Shown one piece after another: positions 1-5,074 of a stretch of 5,074 nt of DNA (positions within the stretch are counted from its first letter, which is position 1; every line of letters starts with the position of its first letter). The DNA is from Candidatus Gastranaerophilales bacterium (GTDB lineage: Bacteria > Cyanobacteriota > Vampirovibrionia > Gastranaerophilales > Gastranaerophilaceae), in assembly GCA_947630355.1 (NCBI GenBank), contig CANRHJ010000135.1, forward strand, positions 1-5,074. The letters run 5' to 3'. A program made the translations under genes and the position numbers. The notes under the pieces are model-generated. The model made no database searches and had not been told where the DNA came from. It worked only from the letters and a program-made list of their open reading frames with translations.

Positions 1-2
1 TA

Positions 3-905
3 AAAGATATTACCGATGAATCGGGATATATTGATGCAATAGGTAAAAAAGCGGCTGCAGAAGCAATAAATAAAGCAAAGGTAGAAGTAGCACAACAAGA
101 AAAATTAGGTGCAGTAGGTGAAGCTGAAGCTAACAGAGAAAAGGAAGTACAAGTTGCGGAACAAACAGCCCAAACGGAGATAGGAAGAACAAACGCTGAG
201 AAAGAACAACGTATTAAAACAGCCATGCTTGAAGCTGAAGCAGTAGAAGGAGAGAATAAAGCGAAAGCCGAAATTGCCGATTATAATGCAACACTTGCCG
301 TTAAACAAGCTGAAGCATTAAAACTCGGAGAAGTTGCTAAAGCAAATGCACAACGTGATGTCTTAATGGCTCAAAAAGAACAGGAAGAAGCAAAGTTAAA
401 GAAAGAAGAATTGGCAAGACAAGAAGTGGAAAAATTAAAAATACAGGTTGAAGCTGATGCTGAAGCTGAAAGACAAAGAAGGATTGCACTTGGTGAAGCT
501 GATGCCATAAAAGCCAAGTATTTTGCTGAAGCTGAAGGTGTCAAGGCCGTATTGGAGGCTAAAGCAAAAGGTTATGAAGAGCTTGTAAAAATAAGCAATA
601 ATAAACCTGAAATAGCTACAAGCTTCTTAATGATTGAAAAAATTGAAAGTATTGTTGCGCAGCAGGTTGAAGCAATCAAAAACATTAAATTTGATAAAAT
701 CACCGTATGGGACGGCGGTACAGGTTCTGATAAAGGTTCTACAACAGCTAACTTTATGCGTGATTTAATTAAAGCCTTACCTGCTATGCATGATTTGGCA
801 AATCAGGCAGGAATTGAACTCCCGCAAATATTGGGTAAAGTAGGTACGGAAAAACAAGCACAAAAACAAGAAAATCAAGCTGAAAATAAAACATCCGAAA
901 AATAA
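3..905 (+). CDS. Flotillin family protein (FloT/YuaG-like), 5'-truncated by the window edge
   Basis: This is the C-terminal 300 residues of a flotillin, a membrane-associated scaffold protein of ordered lipid microdomains. The frame is open from position 3 and ends at TAA 903-905; the membrane anchor and SPFH domain lie upstream, outside the window. Visible residues about 15-195 are rich in Ala, Glu, Lys and Gln with recurring GEAEA, EAEA and EADA units, the Glu-Ala repeats and long coiled coil that mediate flotillin oligomerisation. FDKITVWDGG (visible residues 230-239) and the C-terminal block from NFMRDL (250) to GIELPQILGK (270-279) match the usual flotillin tail. A hydrophilic Gln/Lys/Glu tail of about 20 residues follows. 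An internal ATG at 225 lies in the middle of the coiled coil and is not the real start. Family assignment is firm; choosing FloT over a YqiK-type paralogue needs the missing N-terminus. Confidence 0.93.
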   Translation, partial: KDITDESGYIDAIGKKAAAEAINKAKVEVAQQEKLGAVGEAEANREKEVQVAEQTAQTEIGRTNAEKEQRIKTAMLEAEAVEGENKAKAEIADYNATLAVKQAEALKLGEVAKANAQRDVLMAQKEQEEAKLKKEELARQEVEKLKIQVEADAEAERQRRIALGEADAIKAKYFAEAEGVKAVLEAKAKGYEELVKISNNKPEIATSFLMIEKIESIVAQQVEAIKNIKFDKITVWDGGTGSDKGSTTANFMRDLIKALPAMHDLANQAGIELPQILGKVGTEKQAQKQENQAENKTSEK

Positions 906-952
906 TATAACTTTATTTAAATACTTGCATATTCAATTGAAATGTTTTAAAC

Positions 953-991
953 ATAACGAAATTCGGACATATAATGTCCGAATTTCGTTAT
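953..991. terminator. Perfect 18-bp hairpin between convergent genes, probable bidirectional terminator
   Basis: ATAACGAAATTCGGACAT (953-970) pairs perfectly with ATGTCCGAATTTCGTTAT (974-991) across a 3-nt loop ATA. It lies 47 nt after the flotillin stop and 12 nt beyond the stop of the minus-strand gene, so it could end both transcripts. Neither side has a classical run of T: the plus strand continues with AAAATAAAG, and the minus strand continues with GTTTAAAACATT, which is only weakly T-rich. A terminator is the best reading from its position, but an RNA-stabilising 3' hairpin or a protein-binding palindrome is possible. The rest of the 906-1003 gap shows nothing recognisable. Confidence 0.7.
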
Positions 992-1003
992 AAAATAAAG
1001 AGT

Positions 1004-1636
1004 TTAAATACCGATAACTTTAAGTCCTTCAAATTCACCCAATATTTTACATTCAAAATCATTAGAGCCGAAAGTAAGCATATTTGCGAGTACGGCACCT
1101 AAAATTGCTTCTAATTGAGCAACGGGAAGCATATTCACGGGCAATTCACGCATATTATATTTAATTCTGAGTGTATCCTGAAGCGCTTTGCAGTCAACTG
1201 GGGTTCTGTCTCTATATGCATAGCAATTGCCCATAACTTTTTTCATATTATCAGTATCAAATCTAAAAATATCAATATTTTTTACACTCAAATCCCTGAA
1301 AAATTCACACCCTCTTGAAGAAAATCTGTTTGTCCAATCTTCCCGATTTATCATTTTTTTATCAAAGTTTACCAAATCGTATGTTCTCGAGTTATATTTC
1401 CATTTTTGGCTTAACATAACCTCATTTTCGGGAATGGAAATCATAATGACGGAATTTTGTATTCCGGCGAAATTTTCAAGGAAATATTTAACATCATTCA
1501 TTGAAAAAAGTTTATCAAGTGTAATTACATGCATATCTTTATCAAGGACAGCCGCTGCGGATTCAATAGTGCTTAAAGCGCCTAAAGATATGCCTATAAA
1601 CGAAATTTTTAAATTTTTAGCTTTAATAATATCCAT
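1004..1636 (-). CDS. Uncharacterised 210-residue protein, possibly a degenerate RNase H-fold (DUF429-like) protein
   Basis: I do not recognise a named function. The protein is complete, starting at ATG (complement of 1634-1636) and ending at TAA (complement of 1004-1006). It has no signal peptide or membrane segment, so it should be cytosolic. The layout recalls DUF429/RNase H-fold proteins: a first strand FIGIS (13-17) followed by a turn and a second strand, a later strand IMISIPEN (64-71), an Arg/Cys/Glu element RFSSRGCEFF (104-113), a C-terminal helix LEAILGAVLANMLTFG (175-190), and a closing strand GEFEGLKVIGI (200-210). In active members the first two strands usually carry Asp (GID, IDAP); here both positions are Ser (S17, S67). 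The fold call is therefore tentative, and if right the protein may not be a nuclease. The gene is transcribed divergently from the kinase operon and convergently with the flotillin. The Shine-Dalgarno is weak (AAAAGAA, complement of 1644-1650). Longer alternative frames on the opposite strand lack protein-like character. Confidence 0.8.
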   Translation of the reverse strand: MDIIKAKNLKISFIGISLGALSTIESAAAVLDKDMHVITLDKLFSMNDVKYFLENFAGIQNSVIMISIPENEVMLSQKWKYNSRTYDLVNFDKKMINREDWTNRFSSRGCEFFRDLSVKNIDIFRFDTDNMKKVMGNCYAYRDRTPVDCKALQDTLRIKYNMRELPVNMLPVAQLEAILGAVLANMLTFGSNDFECKILGEFEGLKVIGI

Positions 1637-1662
1637 AAATCAATTCTTTTATTTTATGCTAC

Positions 1663-1671
1663 TATTATAAA
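1663..1671 (+). promoter_or_regulatory. Candidate -10 region for the kinase operon
   Basis: TATTAT (1663-1668) or the overlapping TATAAA (1666-1671), each a 5/6 match to TATAAT, could serve as the -10 for the rightward operon and would give a leader of roughly 20 nt. No convincing -35 is visible in 1640-1650. A promoter must lie here or inside the divergent gene, because the kinase is the first rightward gene. The element overlaps the -10 of the opposing promoter, so the two polymerases could not bind together if both are real. Confidence 0.35.
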
Positions 1672-1692
1672 GGAATTATATCGGAGAGTAAA
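1664..1692 (-). promoter_or_regulatory. Predicted sigma70-type promoter for the minus-strand gene
   Basis: Read on the minus strand, a perfect TATAAT (complement of 1664-1669) lies 17 nt downstream of TTTACT (complement of 1687-1692), a 4/6 match to TTGACA. Transcription would begin near 1657, giving a leader of about 20 nt before the start codon at 1636. The -35 element sits directly beside the Shine-Dalgarno of the divergent kinase gene. Promoter calls by eye in A+T-rich DNA carry a real false-positive risk, but the spacing and the intergenic location are good. Confidence 0.55.
1683..1686 (+). promoter_or_regulatory. Shine-Dalgarno of the kinase gene
   Basis: GGAG ends 8 nt before the ATG at 1695 and supports that start. 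No other in-frame ATG upstream gives a better placed ribosome binding site. Confidence 0.75.
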
Positions 1693-1694
1693 TT

Positions 1695-2729
1695 ATGTTT
1701 ACCGTAGATAAAGAAGAAATTATAAAAGGGCTTAATAATTTATCAAATCCGTCAGTTCTGGTGATAGGCGATATGGCTATAGATGAGATGGTATACGGAA
1801 CAACGGATCGTATGAGCCGGGAAGCTCCCGTTCTCATTTTACGACATTATGATACAAAAATAATATTAGGTGCCGCTTCTAATGCCGCACATAACCTATC
1901 TGCCCTAAACGGCGGAAAAGTCAGTGTTATCGGATTATATGGTGATGATTATTATGCGCCGATTTTGTTAAATGCTTTTAAAGAAGCCGGAATTAATACC
2001 GAATATATGGTTCAGGCACCCGAACGTGCCACAACGGTTAAGTCAAGAATATCAGGTTCCTGTTCTCAATCTGTTACACAACAGATAGTTAGAATTGACC
2101 GTGAAACAATTTCTCCCTTATCCGTTGATACGGAAAATAAGGTTTTAGAACAAATTGAAAAAGCTATTCCCAAACATGATGCAGTTATTTTATCCGATTA
2201 TAACATAGGGATTCTTACGGATAAAATTATAGCTAAATCAATAGAATTATGTAAAAAATACAATAAAATTATAGTGGTTGACTCACAAAAAAATCTGAAC
2301 AGGTTTGAAGGAGTAACATCAATGACTCCGAACCAGCCTGATACGGAAAAATTTGTCGGTTTCTTTATTAAAGATAAAGAAACACTCGAAAAAGCAGGCA
2401 AAGAAATGCTTGCAAAAACGAACGCAGACTCTGTATTAATTACACTCGGCGGGGACGGAATGGCTTTATTTGAGAAAAACGGCGAATATGAAAAAATTCC
2501 TGTTTTCAATAAAACTGATGTATTTGATGTTACCGGCGCAGGAGATACTGTAGTCGCCACATATACTTTAGCTTTAGCTGCAGGATTTTCAAAGAAAAAC
2601 GCCGCAATTCTCGGCAACCTTGCCGCAAGCATTGTCATAAGATATTTTGGATGTGCCACTACCACAATAGAAACTCTCAAATCAGTTTTGGATAAGATGG
2701 ATATGAAATCTTTTTGTATTAAAGTTTAG
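1695..2729 (+). CDS. rfaE1: RfaE domain I/HldE-type PfkB-family sugar kinase, kinase domain only
   Basis: This is a complete 344-residue cytosolic ribokinase/PfkB-family kinase whose closest named relatives are the D-glycero-D-manno-heptose-7-phosphate kinases that make the heptose precursor of LPS inner core. Visible in order are GDMAIDEMVYG (25-35), RMSREAPV (39-46, compare the family RISPEAPV), the sugar-binding region LGAASNAAHN (59-68), TTVKSRI (113-119), RIDRE (133-137), LSDYNIGILT (166-175, compare SDYGKGVL), VVDSQKN (194-200), MTPN (210-213), LGGDGMALF (251-259), and the PfkB signature DVTGAGDTV (278-286) with probable catalytic base Asp284. Bifunctional HldE is about 475 residues and ends in a nucleotidyltransferase domain; this protein stops after the kinase domain, so that step would need a separate gene. 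DSQ at 195-197, where classical RfaE has DPK, points to a divergent subfamily, so heptose 7-phosphate is a likely but unproven substrate. It is the first gene of the rightward operon. Confidence 0.85.
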   Translation: MFTVDKEEIIKGLNNLSNPSVLVIGDMAIDEMVYGTTDRMSREAPVLILRHYDTKIILGAASNAAHNLSALNGGKVSVIGLYGDDYYAPILLNAFKEAGINTEYMVQAPERATTVKSRISGSCSQSVTQQIVRIDRETISPLSVDTENKVLEQIEKAIPKHDAVILSDYNIGILTDKIIAKSIELCKKYNKIIVVDSQKNLNRFEGVTSMTPNQPDTEKFVGFFIKDKETLEKAGKEMLAKTNADSVLITLGGDGMALFEKNGEYEKIPVFNKTDVFDVTGAGDTVVATYTLALAAGFSKKNAAILGNLAASIVIRYFGCATTTIETLKSVLDKMDMKSFCIKV

Positions 2730-2732
2730 GAG
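2728..2732 (+). promoter_or_regulatory. Shine-Dalgarno overlapping the kinase stop codon
   Basis: AGGAG shares its first two bases with the TAG stop of the kinase (2727-2729) and ends 5 nt before the ATG at 2738. It fixes the start of the DUF4330-type gene and implies that ribosomes finishing the kinase can reload onto the next gene. Confidence 0.8.
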
Positions 2733-2737
2733 ATATT

Positions 2738-3256
2738 ATGAATATATTTAAAAAATTAAAATTGACAGACTACATTATAATATTATTGATAATCATTCTT
2801 ATATCTGTAGGAGCGGCTATTGTTTTTAAGAAAAAGAATTTTTCAAATCTGCCCATAGAAAAAGAAACGACCATTCAATTTGAAGTATTTTTCAGAGGCG
2901 TAACAATCACGGATTCCGTCGCACCTTTTAAAAAAGGAGATGATGCCTTTATTACAATAAGAAATGTTCCTTATACAAAGCTTAAAATCGTGGCTTTAAA
3001 CGGCATGCCCAGAACGATATTACTGCCCGCAAATAATGAACAAGGTTTCCTGATAACAGAAGATATATCCGCACCTAATCTTTATGACTTTCTTATAAGA
3101 CTCGAAGATAAAGCAAAGAAAACTCCTGACGGCTATGTTGCAGGAGGTAATAAAATCAAAATGGGTATTCCCGTTGTTATCGAAGGCGAAAAGTATAAAT
3201 ATTCAGGCACTATTTCAGGAATATATGAGGTTGAAGAAACTCAAAATAACCAATGA
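2738..3256 (+). CDS. DUF4330-type single-pass membrane protein
   Basis: This is a complete 172-residue protein with no known biochemical function. A basic N-terminus (KKLK, 5-8) precedes one hydrophobic segment at about 12-30, followed by KKK; it is probably an uncleaved anchor with the rest of the chain outside the cytoplasmic membrane. The soluble part is beta-rich: TIQFEVFFRGVT (45-56), the KGDDAFI segment (66-72), and the C-terminal block GGNKIKMGIPVVIEG (136-150) with KYKYSGTISGI (152-162), which resembles the conserved end of DUF4330 proteins found in cyanobacteria and some Firmicutes. The gene begins 8 nt after the kinase stop and its own stop overlaps the start of the IctB/Wzy-like gene, so it is probably an accessory factor of that membrane protein or of the same surface-glycan pathway. 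That role is inferred from context only. Confidence 0.78.
   Translation: MNIFKKLKLTDYIIILLIIILISVGAAIVFKKKNFSNLPIEKETTIQFEVFFRGVTITDSVAPFKKGDDAFITIRNVPYTKLKIVALNGMPRTILLPANNEQGFLITEDISAPNLYDFLIRLEDKAKKTPDGYVAGGNKIKMGIPVVIEGEKYKYSGTISGIYEVEETQNNQ
3253..3256 (+). other. ATGA stop/start overlap, translational coupling
   Basis: The ATG of the IctB/Wzy-like gene (3253-3255) overlaps the TGA stop of the DUF4330-type gene (3254-3256). No strong Shine-Dalgarno lies 5-10 nt upstream (the sequence there is CTCAAAATAACCA), so translation of the downstream gene probably depends on ribosomes terminating here. Confidence 0.75.
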
Positions 3257-4596
3257 AAATATCTGACTCAAAAATTTTTGATTTTATAAATATATGTTTA
3301 GGTGTAATACAAAACAAAACGGATAAAATAAGGCAGAACAGTGTTATTTTATCCTGCTTGGATTATTTTATTTTAGCAGCAATTGTTTTAACATATATAA
3401 TTTCGACTGTTGCAAATACGGAAGCTCTTGGAACTATTGCTTTTATTGTTCCTCTTTTAGTTTTCTTTAAAGTATTAATTACACAAGGGGAAAAAATTGA
3501 ACTTACGAAGTCCGATTTTTACCTCATTATCTATCTTTTAATATGTTTAATTACTAATTTTACCTCGTCGATGATACCTCAAAGTCTTTACGGATTTATG
3601 AAAACCCTGTTATATTTCGGGTTTTACTTCGCTTTATACCAATTTTTGAAGGATAAAAAGCAATATATTGGAATTATTTTATTTACAATAGCTTTAATAG
3701 CGGGAACAGAAAGCATTATAGGACTTATTCAAAACACAATCGGTGTCGAGAATATATCCACCTGGCAGGATACAAGTTATGTAAATCCGGAAGATGTTTT
3801 ATCAAGAGTATACGGAACTTTAAAACCATATAATCCCAATTTATTCGGCGGATATCTGATAGCTGCATTCCCCGCAATATTTGCCGCAGCAGGAATATAC
3901 GCCATAAGAAAAAGGATAGTAACTTCCGTAATATTTTCCGTACTGGCTTTTATAACGATGTATGCAATCTTCTTAACCGGCTGCAGAGGTGCTTATCTGG
4001 CTCTGTTTGCAATCATTTTAGGAGCTTTGATTTATAATTCTGATAAAATCAAAAGATATATACCGCTTATAATCGGTGCAGGCATTGTTTTTATTACATT
4101 AAATCACGGAATATTAAAGCGATTAATGTCAATTTTTATAATGAGAGGTGATTCATCAACATCTTTCCGATTTAACGTATACCATTCGGCTTGGCAAATG
4201 TTTTCGGATAATCCCATATTCGGAATAGGTGTCGGAAATAAAGTGTTTAGGGAAATATACGGACTTTATATGCTATCGGGATTTGATGCTTTAAGCTGTT
4301 ATTGTGTATTTCTTGAAATTGCCGTTGAAAGCGGTATCTTTGCTCTGATTGCTTATCTCGCTTTTCTGGCATCATTAATTTTTGATTCCGTAAAAAAACT
4401 TACGGCTAAAAATATTGAAGATAAATCTAAAACAGAAAAGATAATAATTTTTTCGGCGCTAATTGCCATTATAGCCGTTATGGTTCACGGACTATTTGAT
4501 ACTGTTTATTTTAGGCCTCAAATTCAATTCTTATTCTGGACTATGGCTGCTGTTTTAAATGTTTATTTAAGAGAAGAAAAAACGGTAAAACTATGA
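3253..4596 (+). CDS. IctB-like / O-antigen ligase (Wzy_C) family polytopic membrane protein
   Basis: This is a complete 447-residue inner-membrane protein with about 12 predicted hydrophobic segments (roughly 36-54, 58-77, 88-107, 113-131, 137-158, 197-217, 221-241, 244-261, 268-285, 353-375, 396-415, 422-438). Family landmarks are RVYGTLKPYNPNLFGGYL (185-202), TGCRGAYL (242-249), SFRFNVY (304-310), FGIGVGN (323-329), LEIAVESG (354-361) and HGLFDTVYFRP (412-422). The hydrophilic loop at about 286-352 is where Wzy_C ligases and polymerases have their periplasmic active-site loop. The last three motifs are closest to cyanobacterial IctB, once proposed as a bicarbonate transporter but belonging to the O-antigen ligase superfamily. 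Lying after a sugar kinase, it more likely handles lipid-linked glycans, for example ligating or polymerising a surface polysaccharide. Ligase and polymerase cannot be told apart by sequence alone. Confidence 0.85.
   Translation: MKISDSKIFDFINICLGVIQNKTDKIRQNSVILSCLDYFILAAIVLTYIISTVANTEALGTIAFIVPLLVFFKVLITQGEKIELTKSDFYLIIYLLICLITNFTSSMIPQSLYGFMKTLLYFGFYFALYQFLKDKKQYIGIILFTIALIAGTESIIGLIQNTIGVENISTWQDTSYVNPEDVLSRVYGTLKPYNPNLFGGYLIAAFPAIFAAAGIYAIRKRIVTSVIFSVLAFITMYAIFLTGCRGAYLALFAIILGALIYNSDKIKRYIPLIIGAGIVFITLNHGILKRLMSIFIMRGDSSTSFRFNVYHSAWQMFSDNPIFGIGVGNKVFREIYGLYMLSGFDALSCYCVFLEIAVESGIFALIAYLAFLASLIFDSVKKLTAKNIEDKSKTEKIIIFSALIAIIAVMVHGLFDTVYFRPQIQFLFWTMAAVLNVYLREEKTVKL
4593..4596 (+). other. 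ATGA stop/start overlap joining the membrane gene to sucC
   Basis: The sucC ATG (4593-4595) overlaps the TGA stop of the IctB/Wzy-like gene (4594-4596). The bases just upstream (ACGGTAAAACT) hold no good Shine-Dalgarno; the nearest purine-rich stretch, AAGAGAAG, ends about 15 nt before the start. sucC translation is therefore probably coupled to that of the membrane protein. Confidence 0.7.
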
Positions 4597-5074
4597 AAAT
4601 ACACGAATATCAAGCAAAAAAAATATTTAAGGAATACGGAATAAAAGTTCCCTATTCAAAATTATGCGAAAATAAATCGGATATAGAAAAAACAATTCAA
4701 GAAATTAATATGCCTTGCGTTATTAAAGCGCAAGTGCACTCCGGTGCAAGGGGCAAAGCAGGAGGAGTAAAACTTGCAAAGGATTATACTTGCGCGGTTA
4801 ACACCGCTAATGAAATCTTAGGCATGAATATTACATCAACTCAGGCAGGTACAAAAAAAGTTAATAAGATACTTATAGAACAAGCTGTTAACATTAATAA
4901 AGAACTATATTTGAGCCTAACTTTTGACCGCAGCAAAGAAGCATTGGCTTTTATATTCTCTGTTCAAGGCGGAACGGATATTGAAGAAACAGCCGCATCT
5001 TCTCCCGAAAAAATCTGCACTTGCATCATTGATGATAATTTCAGTTATGAAAAGATTGTTTCTAATCAGGGATT
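4593..5074 (+). CDS. sucC: Succinyl-CoA synthetase (ADP-forming) beta subunit, N-terminal part, cut by the window end
   Basis: The first 160 codons are visible. The product is the nucleotide-binding beta subunit of succinyl-CoA synthetase (succinate-CoA ligase), which with the SucD alpha subunit interconverts succinyl-CoA and succinate with ATP or GTP in the cytosol. MKIHEYQAKKIF (1-12) is the near-invariant start of SucC. The ATP-grasp region follows: VIKAQVHSGARGKAGGVKL (43-61) with Lys45 aligned to E. coli Lys46 and the glycine-rich loop at 51-58, then ILIEQAVNINKELYLSLTFDR, which matches the family block with its KELYL motif. Ala52 stands where E. coli SucC has Gly53, a position close to the nucleotide. 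The remaining ATP-grasp part and the C-terminal CoA-ligase domain lie beyond the window; sucD would be expected next. Sharing an operon with envelope genes is unusual for sucC. Confidence 0.95.
   Translation, partial: MKIHEYQAKKIFKEYGIKVPYSKLCENKSDIEKTIQEINMPCVIKAQVHSGARGKAGGVKLAKDYTCAVNTANEILGMNITSTQAGTKKVNKILIEQAVNINKELYLSLTFDRSKEALAFIFSVQGGTDIEETAASSPEKICTCIIDDNFSYEKIVSNQG

Noticed and set aside
105..308. A 67-codon minus-strand frame rich in Phe, Ser and Cys.
   Set aside because: It is the complement of the Glu/Ala/Lys-rich flotillin coiled coil; the odd composition follows directly from GAA and GCT codons read backwards.
118..540. Recurring GAAGCTGAAG-like units that could suggest a DNA repeat array.
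   Set aside because: Spacing is irregular and every copy is in frame encoding Glu-Ala. This is the protein-level repeat typical of flotillins, not a CRISPR or tandem-repeat locus.
1227..1670. A 147-codon open frame on the plus strand opposite the uncharacterised gene.
   Set aside because: It is antisense to the longer minus-strand frame, lacks protein-like domain character and runs through the divergent promoter region. The shorter plus-strand frame at 1115-1318 is rejected for the same reason.
2198..2680. A 160-codon open frame on the minus strand inside the kinase gene.
   Set aside because: It is fully antisense to a gene with clear PfkB motifs; its Ser/Ala/Val-rich translation is what the complement of this coding sequence would give.
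3253..4596. Annotation of the IctB-like protein as a bicarbonate transporter.
   Set aside because: That role rests on an old proposal for cyanobacterial IctB; the fold is that of O-antigen ligases and the operon context here is sugar activation, so a transport label would mislead.
1..5074. A possible undescribed defence, mobile or RNA-based system.
   Set aside because: No transposase, recombinase, toxin-antitoxin pair, phage gene, array or long structured non-coding region is visible; all bases fall in ordinary genes or gaps under 100 nt.

Overview
The window is A+T-rich, densely coded bacterial DNA. It holds five protein-coding genes: two cut by the window edges and three complete. A sixth complete gene of unknown function lies on the minus strand. 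By position: the 3' part of a flotillin gene (+, 3-905); a 39-nt perfect hairpin in the convergent gap (953-991); a minus-strand gene for an uncharacterised 210-residue protein (1004-1636); a short divergent promoter region (1637-1694); and a plus-strand run of four tightly packed genes. These are an RfaE/HldE-type PfkB sugar kinase (1695-2729), a DUF4330-type single-pass membrane protein (2738-3256), an IctB/Wzy-type polytopic membrane protein (3253-4596) and the start of sucC, the ADP-forming succinyl-CoA synthetase beta subunit (4593 to the window end).

The likely source is a Gram-negative-type bacterium. An IctB-type O-antigen-ligase-like protein next to a DUF4330 protein resembles cyanobacterial gene content. 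Low G+C and sucC would fit a non-photosynthetic relative such as Melainabacteria/Gastranaerophilales. This is an inference from protein character, not a proven placement, and some Firmicutes carry related genes. TGA works as a stop at the two ATGA junctions, so the standard bacterial code applies.

The four-gene run looks like one transcription unit. The gap between the first two genes is 8 nt with a Shine-Dalgarno overlapping the stop codon. The next two junctions are 4-nt ATGA overlaps, which suggest translational coupling. Three of the genes fit cell-surface glycan work (sugar activation, a membrane-anchored accessory protein, a polymerase/ligase-like transporter fold). sucC is a central-metabolism gene that appears to share their transcript.

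I found no CRISPR array, tRNA, rRNA, insertion sequence, phage gene or recognisable defence cassette. No gap between genes exceeds 100 bases. The most open questions are the minus-strand protein, which resembles an RNase H-fold (DUF429-like) protein lacking the expected acidic residues, and the true substrate of the kinase.
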